52,609 bases of DNA from Comamonas denitrificans (GTDB lineage Bacteria > Pseudomonadota > Gammaproteobacteria > Burkholderiales > Burkholderiaceae_C): contig NZ_JAFNME010000022.1 of assembly GCF_017368815.1 (NCBI RefSeq), positions 1 through 52,609 of the forward strand. Direction: 5' to 3'. Of the stretch, positions 1-8,746 are shown in pieces; position 1 is the first letter of the stretch; each line of letters starts with the position of its first letter. The position numbers and the translations under genes were made by a program. The notes beneath the pieces are model-generated. The model was not told where the DNA came from. It ran no database searches and saw only the letters and a list, made by a program, of their open reading frames with translations.

Positions 1-78
1 TCCCGAACAGGACAGTGAAACAGGTCAGCGCCGATGATAGTGCGGGTTCCCGTGTGAAAGTAGGTCATCGTCAGGCTC
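1..78 (+). rRNA. rrf: 5S ribosomal RNA, 3' part
   Basis: The first 78 bases match the 3' two thirds of a bacterial 5S rRNA, including the GCGCCGATGATAGTG core and the closing AGTAGGTCATCGTCAGGCT strand. The 5' end lies outside the window, so this is the tail of an rRNA operon read on the plus strand. An intrinsic terminator follows about 12 bases later. Confidence 0.93.
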
Positions 79-90
79 TTATAGCAAAGC

Positions 91-127
91 AAACCCCCAG
101 TCCCAAAAGACTGGGGGTTTTGTTTTT
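91..127 (+). terminator. Intrinsic terminator of the rRNA operon
   Basis: A perfect 12-bp stem (91-102 with 109-120) built on CCCCCAGTC/GACTGGGGG closes a six-base loop. It runs into a T-rich tract (TTTTGTTTTT) and sits just after the 5S gene, so it most likely ends rRNA operon transcription. Confidence 0.93.
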
Positions 128-310
128 ATAGCGCCTTGCGCTTGCTGGGTAAGAGTTTAGGGTTTATTGGAGCCTAAAACTGCCTAAGGGGCTGCGCAAA
201 TAGCTATTGAGAAAATGCTGCTGACCTGCCCCCTCCAGCCATACCAATCAGTTGGAGAGAGGTCCAAGGGTTTGCAGGTCACTGCAGCGCTCATCCGGTA
301 ACCCCTCGAC
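128..310. other. Gene-free stretch between the rRNA terminator and the secA terminator
   Basis: No coding sequence is convincing here. The left part carries ATAGCGCC/GCGCTTGC and ATAGCTATTG words like those in the AT-rich repeats elsewhere in the window. A weak inverted pair, GACCTGC at 223-229 and GCAGGTC at 274-280, flanks about 45 bases and could be an insertion-sequence remnant. That reading is speculative. Confidence 0.4.
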
Positions 311-346
311 AAAAAAATGCCAGTCAGTAGTGAACTGACTGGCATT
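311..346 (-). terminator. Intrinsic terminator of secA
   Basis: Reading the minus strand, a 13-bp perfect stem (334-346 with 317-329, AATGCCAGTCAGT/ACTGACTGGCATT) with a four-base loop is followed by a run of T. It lies 40 bases past the secA stop codon and is a classical rho-independent terminator. Confidence 0.93.
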
Positions 347-385
347 GTGGGTTGAAGCGAATCTTTTATTTAGCAGTGGGTTGGA

Positions 386-3121
386 TTACGACAGCTTGCC
401 GTGGCATTGCTTGTATTTCTTGCCGCTGCCGCAAGGGCAGGGGTCATTGCGGCCTACGCGCACGCCTGCTGGCAGGGGGGGGAGTTCGTCTGCGGGGGTG
501 TCGCTCTTGTCGCCATCAGCGCTGGCGTATTGCATGCCGGGAATATGGCCAGCGCGGTCTTCGATGCTGTCGGCGGCTTGTTGCAGGGCTTCGGGTTCGC
601 GAATGCGGACGGTGAGCAGCACGCGTGTGACTTCGTTCTTTACCACGTCGATGAGCTGGCTGAACAGCTCAAACGCTTCACGCTTGTACTCTTGTTTGGG
701 CTGTTTTTGTGCAAAGCCGCGCAGGTGAATGCCTTGGCGCAGGTAGTCCAGTGCGGCCAAGTGGTCGCGCCAGTTGGTGTCAAAGCTTTGCAGCATCACG
801 GCGCGTTGGAAGTGCATGAATTGTTCGCTGCCTGCCAAGTCAAGCTTGCTCTCGTACTGGGCGATGGCGGCTTTTTGTACCAGCTCCAGAATATCTTCGT
901 CGGTGATGCTTTCGTTTTTGGCCACTTGTTCTTGCAGGTTGAGCTGCAAATGCCATTCACCCAATACTTTTTCGAGAGCAGGAAGCGCCCACTGCTCCTC
1001 CATTGATTCCTCTGGAACGTATTGGCGCACCAAGTCTTCTGCGCAGCCAGCTATCATTTTCTTTATCAGCCCGGTCAGATCGGGCGTGTCCAAGATGGCG
1101 TTGCGCTGTTCGTAAATGACTTTGCGCTGCTCGTTGGCCACGTCGTCGTATTCCAGCAGTTGTTTGCGCACGTCAAAGTTGCGGCCTTCGACCTTGCGCT
1201 GGGCGCTTTCGATGCTGCGTGTGACCATGCCAGCCTCAATGGCCTCGCCTTCGGGCATTTTCAGGCGGTCCATGATGGCGCGGACGCGGTCGCCCGCGAA
1301 GATGCGCATGAGCTGGTCATCCAAGCTGAGGTAAAAGCGCGAGGAGCCGGGGTCGCCTTGGCGGCCCGAGCGGCCCCGCAGCTGGTTGTCGATGCGGCGG
1401 CTTTCGTGGCGTTCGGTGGCAATGATGCGCAGGCCGCCCAGCGCCTTGACCTCTTCATGGTCTTTTTGCCATTGGCTGCGCAGGGCTTCGATTTGTTGCT
1501 GTTTTTGGCTTTCAGTCAGTTCTGCGTTGGCTTCAATGGCGGCAATTTCTTGGCTGATGTTGCCGCCCAGCACGATGTCGGTGCCGCGTCCGGCCATGTT
1601 GGTGGCGATGGTGATCATGCCCTTGCGGCCAGCTTGGGCGATGATGTCGGCCTCTTTGGCGTGCTGTTTGGCATTGAGCACCTGGTGCGCCAGTCCGGCC
1701 TTGGTCAGCAGTTCGTCGATGATTTCCGAGTTCTCGATCGAGGTGGTGCCCACCAGCACCGGCTGGCCGCGCTCGTGGCAGGCGCGGATATCGTCGATGG
1801 CGGCTTTGTACTTCTCGGGGGTGGTCTTGTAGACGCGGTCGAGTTGGTCCTCGCGGCGGCTGGGTTTGTTGGGCGGGATGACGATGGTTTCCAGTCCGTA
1901 GATTTGCTGGAATTCGTAGGCTTCGGTGTCGGCCGTGCCGGTCATGCCCGAGAGTTTGCTGTACAGGCGGAAGTAGTTCTGGAAGGTGATCGAGGCCATG
2001 GTTTGGTTCTCGGCCTGGATGTTTACCCCTTCCTTGGCTTCAACGGCCTGGTGCAGGCCATCGCTCCAGCGGCGGCCCGACATCAGGCGGCCGGTGAACT
2101 CGTCCACGATCACCACTTCGCCGTTTTGCACCACGTAATGCTGGTCGCGGTGGTAAATGTGGTGGGCCCGCAGCGCAGCGTACAGGTGGTGCACCAGCAC
2201 GATGTTCGCGGGGTCGTAGAGTGAGGCCCCTTCGGGCAGCAGCCCCGCTTTGGTCAAGATGGCTTCGGCGTTTTCGTGGCCTTGCTCGGTCAAGAAAACT
2301 TGGTGGGATTTTTCATCCACCGTGAAGTCACCAGGTTTGGTCACGCCCTCACCAGTGCGCGGGTCGGCTTCGCCTTCTTGGCGGGTGAGCTGTGGGGCGA
2401 TTTGGTTGATGGCCAGGTACAGCGAGGTGTTGTCGTCGGCTTGCCCGCTGATGATCAGGGGGGTGCGCGCTTCGTCGATCAGGATGGAGTCCACCTCATC
2501 GACGATGGCGAAGTTCAGCGCCCGCTGCACCCGGTCGCCTGCGTCGTACACCATGTTGTCGCGCAGGTAGTCAAAGCCGTATTCGTTGTTGGTGCCGTAG
2601 GTTACGTCGGCCAGGTAGGCCAGCTGCTTTTCTTCGCGCGGTGCTTGGGGCAGGTTCACCCCTACCGACATGCCCAAAAAGTTGTACAGCGGGCGCATGG
2701 TTTCTGCGTCGCGGGCCGCCAAATAGTCGTTTACTGTGACGATGTGCACGCCTTTTCCGGTCAGTGCATTCAGGTACACGGGCAAGGTGGAGGTCAGTGT
2801 TTTGCCTTCGCCGGTGCGCATTTCGGAAATCTTGCCTTGGTGCAGGCCGATACCACCCATCATTTGCACGTCAAAGTGGCGCATTTTCAGCACGCGCTTG
2901 GAGGCTTCACGCACCACCGCAAAGGCTTCGGGCAGCAAATCGTCCAGGGTTTGGCCTTGGGCTAAACGGTCTTTGAATTCTTGGGTTTTGCCGCGCAAGG
3001 CCTCGTCGGAGAGCTTTTCAAACTCAGGCTCTAGCGCATTGATGCGGGCAACGGTTTTGCGGTATTGCTTGAGCAGCCGGTCATTGCGGCTACCAAAGAT
3101 GGAGGTCAGGAATTTGGCCAT
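386..3121 (-). CDS. secA: Preprotein translocase ATPase SecA
   Basis: SecA is the cytosolic ATPase motor that drives unfolded preproteins through the SecYEG channel. The 911-residue product matches the usual length of about 900. Visible signatures are the Walker A segment RTGEGKT near residue 105, the [14 protein letters not shown] block near 210, the helicase-type [11 protein letters not shown] and [13 protein letters not shown] motifs, and the C-terminal zinc SEC-C motif [13 protein letters not shown] that contacts SecB. The ATG at 3121 fits the family N-terminus ([15 protein letters not shown]), although no strong ribosome binding site precedes it. The gene is divergent from the DciA-like gene and ends in its own terminator. 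No secM-like leader is seen upstream. Confidence 0.98.
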   Translation of the reverse strand: MAKFLTSIFGSRNDRLLKQYRKTVARINALEPEFEKLSDEALRGKTQEFKDRLAQGQTLDDLLPEAFAVVREASKRVLKMRHFDVQMMGGIGLHQGKISEMRTGEGKTLTSTLPVYLNALTGKGVHIVTVNDYLAARDAETMRPLYNFLGMSVGVNLPQAPREEKQLAYLADVTYGTNNEYGFDYLRDNMVYDAGDRVQRALNFAIVDEVDSILIDEARTPLIISGQADDNTSLYLAINQIAPQLTRQEGEADPRTGEGVTKPGDFTVDEKSHQVFLTEQGHENAEAILTKAGLLPEGASLYDPANIVLVHHLYAALRAHHIYHRDQHYVVQNGEVVIVDEFTGRLMSGRRWSDGLHQAVEAKEGVNIQAENQTMASITFQNYFRLYSKLSGMTGTADTEAYEFQQIYGLETIVIPPNKPSRREDQLDRVYKTTPEKYKAAIDDIRACHERGQPVLVGTTSIENSEIIDELLTKAGLAHQVLNAKQHAKEADIIAQAGRKGMITIATNMAGRGTDIVLGGNISQEIAAIEANAELTESQKQQQIEALRSQWQKDHEEVKALGGLRIIATERHESRRIDNQLRGRSGRQGDPGSSRFYLSLDDQLMRIFAGDRVRAIMDRLKMPEGEAIEAGMVTRSIESAQRKVEGRNFDVRKQLLEYDDVANEQRKVIYEQRNAILDTPDLTGLIKKMIAGCAEDLVRQYVPEESMEEQWALPALEKVLGEWHLQLNLQEQVAKNESITDEDILELVQKAAIAQYESKLDLAGSEQFMHFQRAVMLQSFDTNWRDHLAALDYLRQGIHLRGFAQKQPKQEYKREAFELFSQLIDVVKNEVTRVLLTVRIREPEALQQAADSIEDRAGHIPGMQYASADGDKSDTPADELPPLPAGVRVGRNDPCPCGSGKKYKQCHGKLS

Positions 3122-3300
3122 GCACGTTCAGCCCGCCAAGCGCTGCCAATCGCCTTCGATCGCTGCGGCTCAGGGGCCATCCTTTACGAGTTGTGTTTAC
3201 GGTTGCAACGGTTCAAAAGTGGGGATGTATTGCGCCGTTGCAAGCGGGTTATCTGGCAAAAAGCCAATCGGTAATTCTACCTGCCTCGGATAATGGGGCT

Positions 3301-3612
3301 ATGCAGCATCGACGACACCATGCCATTAGTGTGCAACAAGCCAGCCAAGAAGCGCCTGAATTGGTGCAGCTGTTGCGCCTGAACCAAGAGTCGCAGCAGC
3401 GGCTGCGCAGCATCATGGCCCTGGTGCCGCCGGGGCTGCGTGCGAGCGTGCAGGCGGGGCCGATTGAGGGCAGCACCTGGAGCGTGCATGTGCCCTCGCC
3501 CACGGCGGCGGCCAAGTTGCGCCAGTTGCTGCCGGCCTTTGCCGCCCATTTGCGCAGCAAAGGGTGGGATGTGCAGCACATTCGGGTGTATGTATTACCG
3601 CAAAACCGATAG
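3301..3612 (+). CDS. dciA: DUF721/DciA-like protein
   Basis: This 103-residue protein resembles the DUF721 family, whose characterised member DciA helps load the replicative helicase DnaB at the origin. The family core is visible as the LVQLLRLNQESQQRLRSIMALVPPGLRASV segment (two parts near residues 20-50) followed by a short alpha-beta region with SWSVHVPSP-type strands. I chose the ATG at 3301 because residues encoded upstream (3193-3300) look like intergenic DNA, yet no clear ribosome binding site marks it. It is divergent from secA, an arrangement common in betaproteobacteria. The DciA role is inferred from the family. The fold could also be a general nucleic-acid-binding domain. Confidence 0.72.
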   Translation: MQHRRHHAISVQQASQEAPELVQLLRLNQESQQRLRSIMALVPPGLRASVQAGPIEGSTWSVHVPSPTAAAKLRQLLPAFAAHLRSKGWDVQHIRVYVLPQNR

Positions 3613-3624
3613 CGCATGGGGCAT

Positions 3625-3663
3625 AAAAAAAGCTGCCTCAGGAGCAGCTGGGCAGCTTTTTTT
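3625..3663. terminator. Bidirectional terminator between the DciA-like gene and cheV
   Basis: A 13-bp inverted repeat (3625-3637 with 3651-3663) begins with AAAAAAAGCTGCC and ends with GGCAGCTTTTTTT. It gives a T tract on both strands between two convergent genes, so it can end transcription from either side. Confidence 0.9.
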
Positions 3664-3676
3664 GAAGTAGCTGGGT

Positions 3677-4660
3677 TTATTCGGCCATCATCGGATTTTT
3701 GGCCAGTGCTTCACGAATGGCATAGGCCAGCTCGGCGGGCTGGAATTTGGAGACATAGCCGTTGGCACCGACTTTTTGGACCAAGTCTTCGTTGGTGGTG
3801 CCTGAGAGCGAAGAGTGAATCAGCACCGGCAATTGGGAGAGGCGCGAGCTTTGTTTGATTTGGCTGGTGAGGGTGAAGCCATCCATTTCGGGCATCTCCA
3901 GGTCGGTGAGCACCATGCCGACTTTTTCATAAACACTGCCCCCTTCGCTGGCGGCTTGGTCGGCCAGGGCATTGAGGCGATCCCAGGCTTCTTTGCCCGA
4001 TTTGACGATTTCAAAGGGTGCCTCTAGCTCTTTGAGGGTTTGCTCAATCAAGGCACGGGCCACAAAGGAGTCGTCGGCGGCCAAAACGATGCTGTTGCTT
4101 TTCATTTTGACCTTGGCACCAATGTTTTTTCCGGCCACGGAAGGGCGCTCTTTTTCTGGGGTGACCATGTTCACGATGGCCTCTACGTCCAGGACTTGGG
4201 CCAGGCGCTGTTCGCCGGTGGCTTCGTCTTTCATGCGGGCAAAGCTGGTGACCAGGGATTTGACAGAGCCGCTCGATTCGGCCGGCACGACTTGCGTCCA
4301 GTCCAGTCGGGCAATGTCTTCCACGGATTCGACCGCGAAGGCTTGCACGGTGCGTGCGTATTCGGTGACCAGCAAGATGTTCAGGCCGGTCTCGGGCTTG
4401 CAGCCGACGATGGCGGGCAGGTCAAACACGGGAATCACTTGCCCGCGCAGGTTCAGCACCCCCAGGGAGGAAGGGTCGGCCCCCACCACGGGCGTGATTT
4501 GGGGCATGGCCATGATTTCGCGGATTTTGAAAACGTTGATGCCAAACAGCTCCGACTGCCCCAGCGTTTTGTCTTTGCCCAGGCGAAACATCAGCATTTC
4601 AAATTTATTGGAGCCAGCAAGGTTGGTGCGTTCGTCGATATCGGATTGGTGTGTGCTCAT
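3677..4660 (-). CDS. cheV: Chemotaxis coupling protein CheV (CheW domain plus receiver)
   Basis: CheV couples chemoreceptors to the CheA kinase and can be phosphorylated. Residues about 15-165 form a CheW-like domain (LFGINVFKIREI, GVLNLRGQVIPVFDLP). Residues about 190-320 form a response-regulator receiver with the acidic pair in VLAADDS, the phosphoacceptor in LTDLEMPEMDGF and the conserved lysine in YVSKF. The length of 327 residues is normal for CheV. An AGGAGA ribosome binding site sits before the ATG at 4660. The gene stands alone, with no other che gene nearby, although a flagellin remnant exists at 17170. It implies a motile organism or ancestor. Confidence 0.95.
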   Translation of the reverse strand: MSTHQSDIDERTNLAGSNKFEMLMFRLGKDKTLGQSELFGINVFKIREIMAMPQITPVVGADPSSLGVLNLRGQVIPVFDLPAIVGCKPETGLNILLVTEYARTVQAFAVESVEDIARLDWTQVVPAESSGSVKSLVTSFARMKDEATGEQRLAQVLDVEAIVNMVTPEKERPSVAGKNIGAKVKMKSNSIVLAADDSFVARALIEQTLKELEAPFEIVKSGKEAWDRLNALADQAASEGGSVYEKVGMVLTDLEMPEMDGFTLTSQIKQSSRLSQLPVLIHSSLSGTTNEDLVQKVGANGYVSKFQPAELAYAIREALAKNPMMAE

Positions 4661-4813
4661 GGTCAGTTCTCCTGCAAGGGCAGCGGGCGGTTAGCCGCAG
4701 ATCATAGTTGGTATTGCGGATTGTTACGGTGCTGATGCCCGTGATTGTGCGAGCGCTTTGCGCCGGGCGGTTACTGGGCAAGCCCGTAGCAGCAAGGGTG
4801 CGCCGGTATTTTT

Positions 4814-6217
4814 TTAATACACATCGCGCCGATAGCGGCCTTGCTGCAGCAGGTCGTCCACCACAGCGCTGCCCAAAATGCTGCGCAAAGCGGTATCCAC
4901 GCCTTCGGCCATGCCGTGCAGGCTGCCGCACACGTACAGGGCGGCGCCACGGGTTTGTACCCATTCGCGCAAGCGATTGGCGTGCTGGTGCAGGCGGTCT
5001 TGCACATAGGTTTTTGCGTCACCATCGCGCGAAAAGGCCCAATCCAGGTGCTGCAGGTGGCCAGTGGCGTGCCAGGCGTGCAGTTCGTCCCCGTAGAGCT
5101 GGTCGTGTGCGGCTTGGCGTTCCCCAGCGATGAGCCAGTTGGCGTGCTGGCCCAGGGCGGCGCGGGTGCGCAGGTGGGCCCGCAGCCCGGCCAAGCCGGT
5201 GCCATTGCCAATCAGAATCAGCGGGCGCTGGGCGTTGCCCTCCAGCCGAAAGCCGGGGTGGGCCCGCAGTTGCAGGGTGAGTGTGGTACCCACGTCCAAA
5301 CCGGTGGTGAGCCAGTGTGAGGCCCGCCCTGGCGTGCCGTCGTCGCGCCAGGTTTGGCGCACCAACAGGTGCAGGCGGCCATCGGTGGGGATGGACGCGA
5401 TGGAGTAGCTGCGCGGCGCAGGCGGCTCTTGCGCATCTGTTGCCAGTGGTGGCACCAGATCGACCAAATCGCCGGATTCCCACGTGGTGTTCGGCTCCTG
5501 CGTGACCAGCTCCAGGTGAAAGACTGCGCCGCCTTGGCTGCCGGGGTTCAGGTGCTGGCGCTGCACCAGCGTCCAGGTGGAGCGGGCGGGGGCACCGGGG
5601 GCGTTGGCCAGGGCGCTGGCATCCAGGTGCAGCGCGGCGGCCAGGGTGTTTTGCCAGTGGGCCAGGGTGGCAGCGGCGTGGCCGGACTGGTCGGCCTCAA
5701 GGCGTTCGTGCAGCGGCTGGGCTTGTTGGGCCTGCAGCCACGCATCCAGCGAGCGGCCAAAGCCGCAAAACTGGCGGTAGTGGCGATCGCCCAGGGCCAG
5801 CAGGCTGTACTGCAGCGCGGATAAATCAAGCGCTTGCGCCATGCACTGGCGCTGGAACAGGGCGGCATTGTCGGGCGCATCGCCCTCGCCATAGGTGCTG
5901 ACGATGAAGAGGGCGTGCGTGGCCGCTTGCAGTTGCGCGGGTGTGGTGTGGTTGAGCGCCTGCACGGTGACGGCCCAACCGGCGGCGTGCAGTGGCTGGG
6001 CGCATTGCTCGGCCAATTGCTGGGCCTGCCCGGTTTGGCTGGCGTAGGCGATGAGGATGGGGCGATGGCCGCTGGCCAAGGCGGCGGCTTGCGCCTGGGC
6101 GTGCAGGCGGGCGCGGCGGTGGCGCTGGTAGAGCGCCAGGCACAGCAGGGCGTAGGCCAGCAGCAGGGCCAATGCCCAGGCCCAGCGGGTGGGGTCGGGG
6201 GTGAGCAGGTCAGACAT
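4814..6217 (-). CDS. Membrane-anchored NADPH flavoprotein reductase (flavodoxin plus FNR domains)
   Basis: Residues about 12-31 form one transmembrane helix followed by RHRRAR, which by the positive-inside rule puts the rest in the cytosol. Then come a flavodoxin domain (YASQTGQAQQLA, VSTYGEGDAPDNA, LALGDRHYRQFCGFG) and a ferredoxin-NADP reductase module (RSYSIAS for FAD, GNGTGLAGLR and the C-terminal YVCGSLHGMAEGV for NADPH). It resembles the CysJ/P450-reductase type and should pass electrons from NADPH through FAD and FMN. The ATG at 6217 overlaps the ApbE stop by 8 bp, showing translational coupling. The neighbouring PepSY, DUF2271 and ApbE genes suggest it feeds a periplasmic flavoprotein rather than sulfite reductase. 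That role is inferred. Confidence 0.88.
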   Translation of the reverse strand: MSDLLTPDPTRWAWALALLLAYALLCLALYQRHRRARLHAQAQAAALASGHRPILIAYASQTGQAQQLAEQCAQPLHAAGWAVTVQALNHTTPAQLQAATHALFIVSTYGEGDAPDNAALFQRQCMAQALDLSALQYSLLALGDRHYRQFCGFGRSLDAWLQAQQAQPLHERLEADQSGHAAATLAHWQNTLAAALHLDASALANAPGAPARSTWTLVQRQHLNPGSQGGAVFHLELVTQEPNTTWESGDLVDLVPPLATDAQEPPAPRSYSIASIPTDGRLHLLVRQTWRDDGTPGRASHWLTTGLDVGTTLTLQLRAHPGFRLEGNAQRPLILIGNGTGLAGLRAHLRTRAALGQHANWLIAGERQAAHDQLYGDELHAWHATGHLQHLDWAFSRDGDAKTYVQDRLHQHANRLREWVQTRGAALYVCGSLHGMAEGVDTALRSILGSAVVDDLLQQGRYRRDVY

Positions 6218-7322
6218 GGGGCTCAAGGGCTGCCTCCCAGGCGCTGCTGCAGCGGCGGGTGGTGGGGCTGCTCAACAGGGCGGCAATGCCATGCTGCTCG
6301 GCAAATTCCCAGCCCGCTTCGGGGCCGAGGACGGTCAGCAGCGTGGCCAGCGCATCAGCGTGCAGGCATTCGGCGTGCAGCACGGTGACGCTGGCCAGCG
6401 CGTGCGCAATGGGGGCGCCGGTGCGCGGGTCGAGGGTGTGCGAATAGCTGCGCCCCTGCCACTGGTGGCGGTGGTAGAGGCTGCCCGAGGTGGCGATGGC
6501 GCAGTCGCGCAGGGCGATGGCGCAGGGCGGGGCATCGGGGGCTGGGCCGACAGCAGCAGGTACAGGGGCGATGGCCACGCGCCAGGGCTGGCCGTCGGGG
6601 CGCTGGCCGCTGCCGCGCAGTTCGCCGCCGATTTCGACCAGGGCGTTGCCCAGGCCCAGGGCGTGCAGGCGCAGCAGCACGGCATCCACGGCGTAGCCCT
6701 TGGCGATGCCGCTTAAATCCAGCTGCAGGCCGCCGTGTTGCCGCCAGCCGCGTTCCGGGTGGTAGTGCAGGCGTTGCCAGCCGCTGCACGCTTGTGCCTG
6801 AGCGATGGCGTGCGGGCTGGCGGGCCGCCAATCGGCAGGGTGGGCGGGAGCGTGCGGGCCAAAGCCCCAAGCGGCCACCAACGCCCCCACGGTGGGGTCA
6901 AATGCGCCGCCGCTGGCCTGGGCCCAGTGCAGGCCCGCGTGCAATACGGTGCTCAGATCGGCGGGCAGCGCGTGCCAGGTGTCGGCCGGGGCGCGGTTGA
7001 ATTGGGCGAGGGTGGAGTCGGCCTGCCAGTGGCTCATGTGGCGCACCACGCTGGCCAGCACGTCCTCGATGGCGCTGCGCAGGGTCTGCAGCGGCAAAAA
7101 TTGCGGATTGCTAACGCGCACGCGCCAATGCGTGCCCATGCTGGTGCCATGGAGGCTGTGCAGGGTGTCCGGGTCGGCGCGGCGCAGGCGCTGGGGGGCT
7201 GCCAAGGTGGGCAAGGCGGGTGCTGCGTGCGCAAAGCTGACGTTCTTTAAAAGAGGAGCTTGTTCCGCTTGATTAGCATGGTTTTTAAGCTTTAAAGTAT
7301 CTAAAGAGTAATGAATGCGCAC
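6210..7322 (-). CDS. apbE: FAD:protein FMN transferase (ApbE family)
   Basis: ApbE enzymes cut FAD and attach FMN covalently to Ser/Thr in target proteins outside the cytoplasm. The family body is clear: SMGTHWRVRVS near residue 60, LDLSGIAKGYAVDAV, GGELRGSG, ATSGSLYHRH, HTLDPRTGAPIAH and the magnesium-binding LHADALATLL. The only start that keeps the frame open is a GTG at 7322, because a TGA lies three codons upstream. The first 35 residues do not resemble a signal peptide or lipobox, which is odd for this family. They are encoded in an AT-rich patch carrying the AGCTGCTAGCG word, so the native N-terminus may have been altered. The gene sits 25 bp after the DUF4198 gene. Confidence 0.9.
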   Translation of the reverse strand: MRIHYSLDTLKLKNHANQAEQAPLLKNVSFAHAAPALPTLAAPQRLRRADPDTLHSLHGTSMGTHWRVRVSNPQFLPLQTLRSAIEDVLASVVRHMSHWQADSTLAQFNRAPADTWHALPADLSTVLHAGLHWAQASGGAFDPTVGALVAAWGFGPHAPAHPADWRPASPHAIAQAQACSGWQRLHYHPERGWRQHGGLQLDLSGIAKGYAVDAVLLRLHALGLGNALVEIGGELRGSGQRPDGQPWRVAIAPVPAAVGPAPDAPPCAIALRDCAIATSGSLYHRHQWQGRSYSHTLDPRTGAPIAHALASVTVLHAECLHADALATLLTVLGPEAGWEFAEQHGIAALLSSPTTRRCSSAWEAALEPHV

Positions 7323-7345
7323 GCTAGCAGCTCACTTTTATATGC
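7317..7345 (-). repeat. AT-rich repeat at the apbE start
   Basis: On the minus strand AGCTGCTAGCGTGCGC (7332 down to 7317) opens an AT-rich patch that runs to about 7240. It is close to AGCTACTACCGCACAC at 14000 and AGCTGTTACCGCACGC at 35582, so it looks like one member of a dispersed family. It covers the apbE start codon. Confidence 0.6.
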
Positions 7346-7347
7346 TT

Positions 7348-8160
7348 TTAGGGCAGTACTTCCAGCGTGCCGGCGTAGGTCAGGCGGCGTTCCTTGGCCT
7401 GGGGCAGGCTGGTTTTGTCGTCCTTGTGTTCGGCTTCCAGCCAGTAGGCACCGGCAGCGGGCCAGGTGACGCTGAAGACGCCCTGGGCATCGGTGGTCAC
7501 TTCGATCTCGTTGACGCTGTCGCGGTAGCGCGAACCGCCCGGGGTGATGGTGACGGTGACGTTGGCGGCAGGCTGGCCGTCCACCGTCATGCGCAGGCGG
7601 GCAGCCTCACCGGCGACCAGATCGTTGGGATGGTGGCCTGGGGTGGGCAGCAGCTCCAGCCCCTGGCCGGTGGCGGCAATGGCGCTGGGTTTGCCCAGGG
7701 TGACAAAGGTTTCGATGCGGCCCACGGCTTGGGTGACTTTGAGCTCCTGGGCATCGGCGGGCACTTCGGCGGCAAATTTCTCCGGGGTGCCGCGCCAGCG
7801 CTTGGGCTGGCCCTTGGCATCTTTGTAGCTGGCGAACAGGCCGCTGTTTACCGTGGCGATGCGGTAGGTGCCAGGCTGCTCCAGGTGCAGGTCAAACACG
7901 TTGCGCAGCTTGCCCTGGTGTGGGTTTTGTGGCTGCAGGGCGCTGCCGTCGGGGGCGGTGATGTGCAGGCCTTGCACATTCAGCGGCACGTGGTTGAAGA
8001 AGAATAGGTCGTTGGAGACGGCGGCATCCACGGTGATCCAGTCGGCTTTGGACAGCACCGAGGTGGAAGGCAGCAGCCAGGCGTTGTGCGCCTGGGCAGG
8101 CAGGGTGGCGGCGCAGGCCAGTGCCACGGCGGCGGTCAGGCGGGTGAGGGTTTTCTTCAT
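7348..8160 (-). CDS. DUF4198 periplasmic protein
   Basis: The 270-residue product starts with a clear Sec signal peptide (KKTLTRLTAAVALACAATL then PAQA/HNAW). The mature part is a beta-rich DUF4198-type protein: HNAWLLPSTSVL at its N-terminus, a long first domain, then a carboxypeptidase-regulatory-like domain near residues 190-260 (GQPAANVTVTITPGG, TTDAQGVFSVTWPAAGAYWLEAEH). Members often occur beside metal uptake or PepSY genes, but the exact role is not established. The ATG at 8160 follows a GGAG ribosome binding site. It lies inside the DUF2271-to-flavoprotein cluster with 26 bp to the gene before it, so it is probably a binding or scaffold partner of the periplasmic redox protein. Confidence 0.85.
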   Translation of the reverse strand: MKKTLTRLTAAVALACAATLPAQAHNAWLLPSTSVLSKADWITVDAAVSNDLFFFNHVPLNVQGLHITAPDGSALQPQNPHQGKLRNVFDLHLEQPGTYRIATVNSGLFASYKDAKGQPKRWRGTPEKFAAEVPADAQELKVTQAVGRIETFVTLGKPSAIAATGQGLELLPTPGHHPNDLVAGEAARLRMTVDGQPAANVTVTITPGGSRYRDSVNEIEVTTDAQGVFSVTWPAAGAYWLEAEHKDDKTSLPQAKERRLTYAGTLEVLP

Positions 8161-8186
8161 TGTGAACTCCAGGGAAGGGGACAAAT

Positions 8187-8723
8187 TTACGGTTTGACTT
8201 GCAGGGTGATGCCCCCCAGCTCAGTCTGGCCTTGGGCTTGCAGGCTGGTGGCCTGGGCGGCGGGCCAGGTGAAGGGGATGCTGACCAGCTCGCGCCCGCC
8301 CACTTCACGGGCGGCCTCCACCACCAGCTTGTAGTTGCCAGCGGGCAGGGCGGCCAGGGGGGCTTTGCCTTCGGTGAACTCCAGCGTGTGCTTGCCCACC
8401 GGGCGGGTGGGGCTGGTCACGCCGTCGATGGGCAGGTCCAGCTCGCGCCCGGTGCGCCGCCACCATTGGCGCATGTCTTTGAGCCATTTGGTGCCTTCGG
8501 CGTTTTTCAGCTTCAGGTCATACCACACGGCCAGGGTGCTGGCCACGCTGTTGTCGGCCCGCTCAATCCACACGGCCACGTAGGGGCGGTGGTATTCGGC
8601 CACTTGCAGGCGGGGAATTTCCACGCCCACCGTCAAACTGGCCGCCAGGGCTGGGGTGCCCAGGGCGGTAAAACCGGCAGCGGCCAGGGCCGCAGTGCCA
8701 AAGCGCAGGTGCAGGGGGTTCAT
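8187..8723 (-). CDS. DUF2271 periplasmic protein, possible FMN acceptor
   Basis: This 178-residue protein has an N-terminal signal peptide (LRFGTAALAAAGFTAL then TPALA/AS) and a DUF2271 body with the conserved segments RPYVAVWIERADN and TLAVWYD, the WLKDMRQWWRR block and a C-terminal KLVVEAAREVGGRE strand. Residues 100-106 read DGVTSPT, close to the D-G-x-T-G-A-T motif that ApbE flavinylates on Ser/Thr. Because apbE is two genes downstream, this protein is the best candidate FMN carrier of the cluster. I chose the ATG at 8723 since AAGGAAAG precedes it; the ATG-less extension to 8750 lacks a site and would start before the signal peptide. The FMN claim is inferred. Confidence 0.85.
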   Translation of the reverse strand: MNPLHLRFGTAALAAAGFTALGTPALAASLTVGVEIPRLQVAEYHRPYVAVWIERADNSVASTLAVWYDLKLKNAEGTKWLKDMRQWWRRTGRELDLPIDGVTSPTRPVGKHTLEFTEGKAPLAALPAGNYKLVVEAAREVGGRELVSIPFTWPAAQATSLQAQGQTELGGITLQVKP

Positions 8724-8746
8724 CGGTTCGCTTTCCTTTTTTTCAA

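Noticed and set aside
223-280. An insertion-sequence remnant with GACCTGC/GCAGGTC ends
   Set aside because: The inverted arms are only seven bases and no transposase fragment or target duplication is seen. It was kept only as a note on the gap.
1022-2224. A 400-codon plus-strand frame opposite secA
   Set aside because: It is a shadow of secA with Gly/Ala/Val/His bias and no domain.
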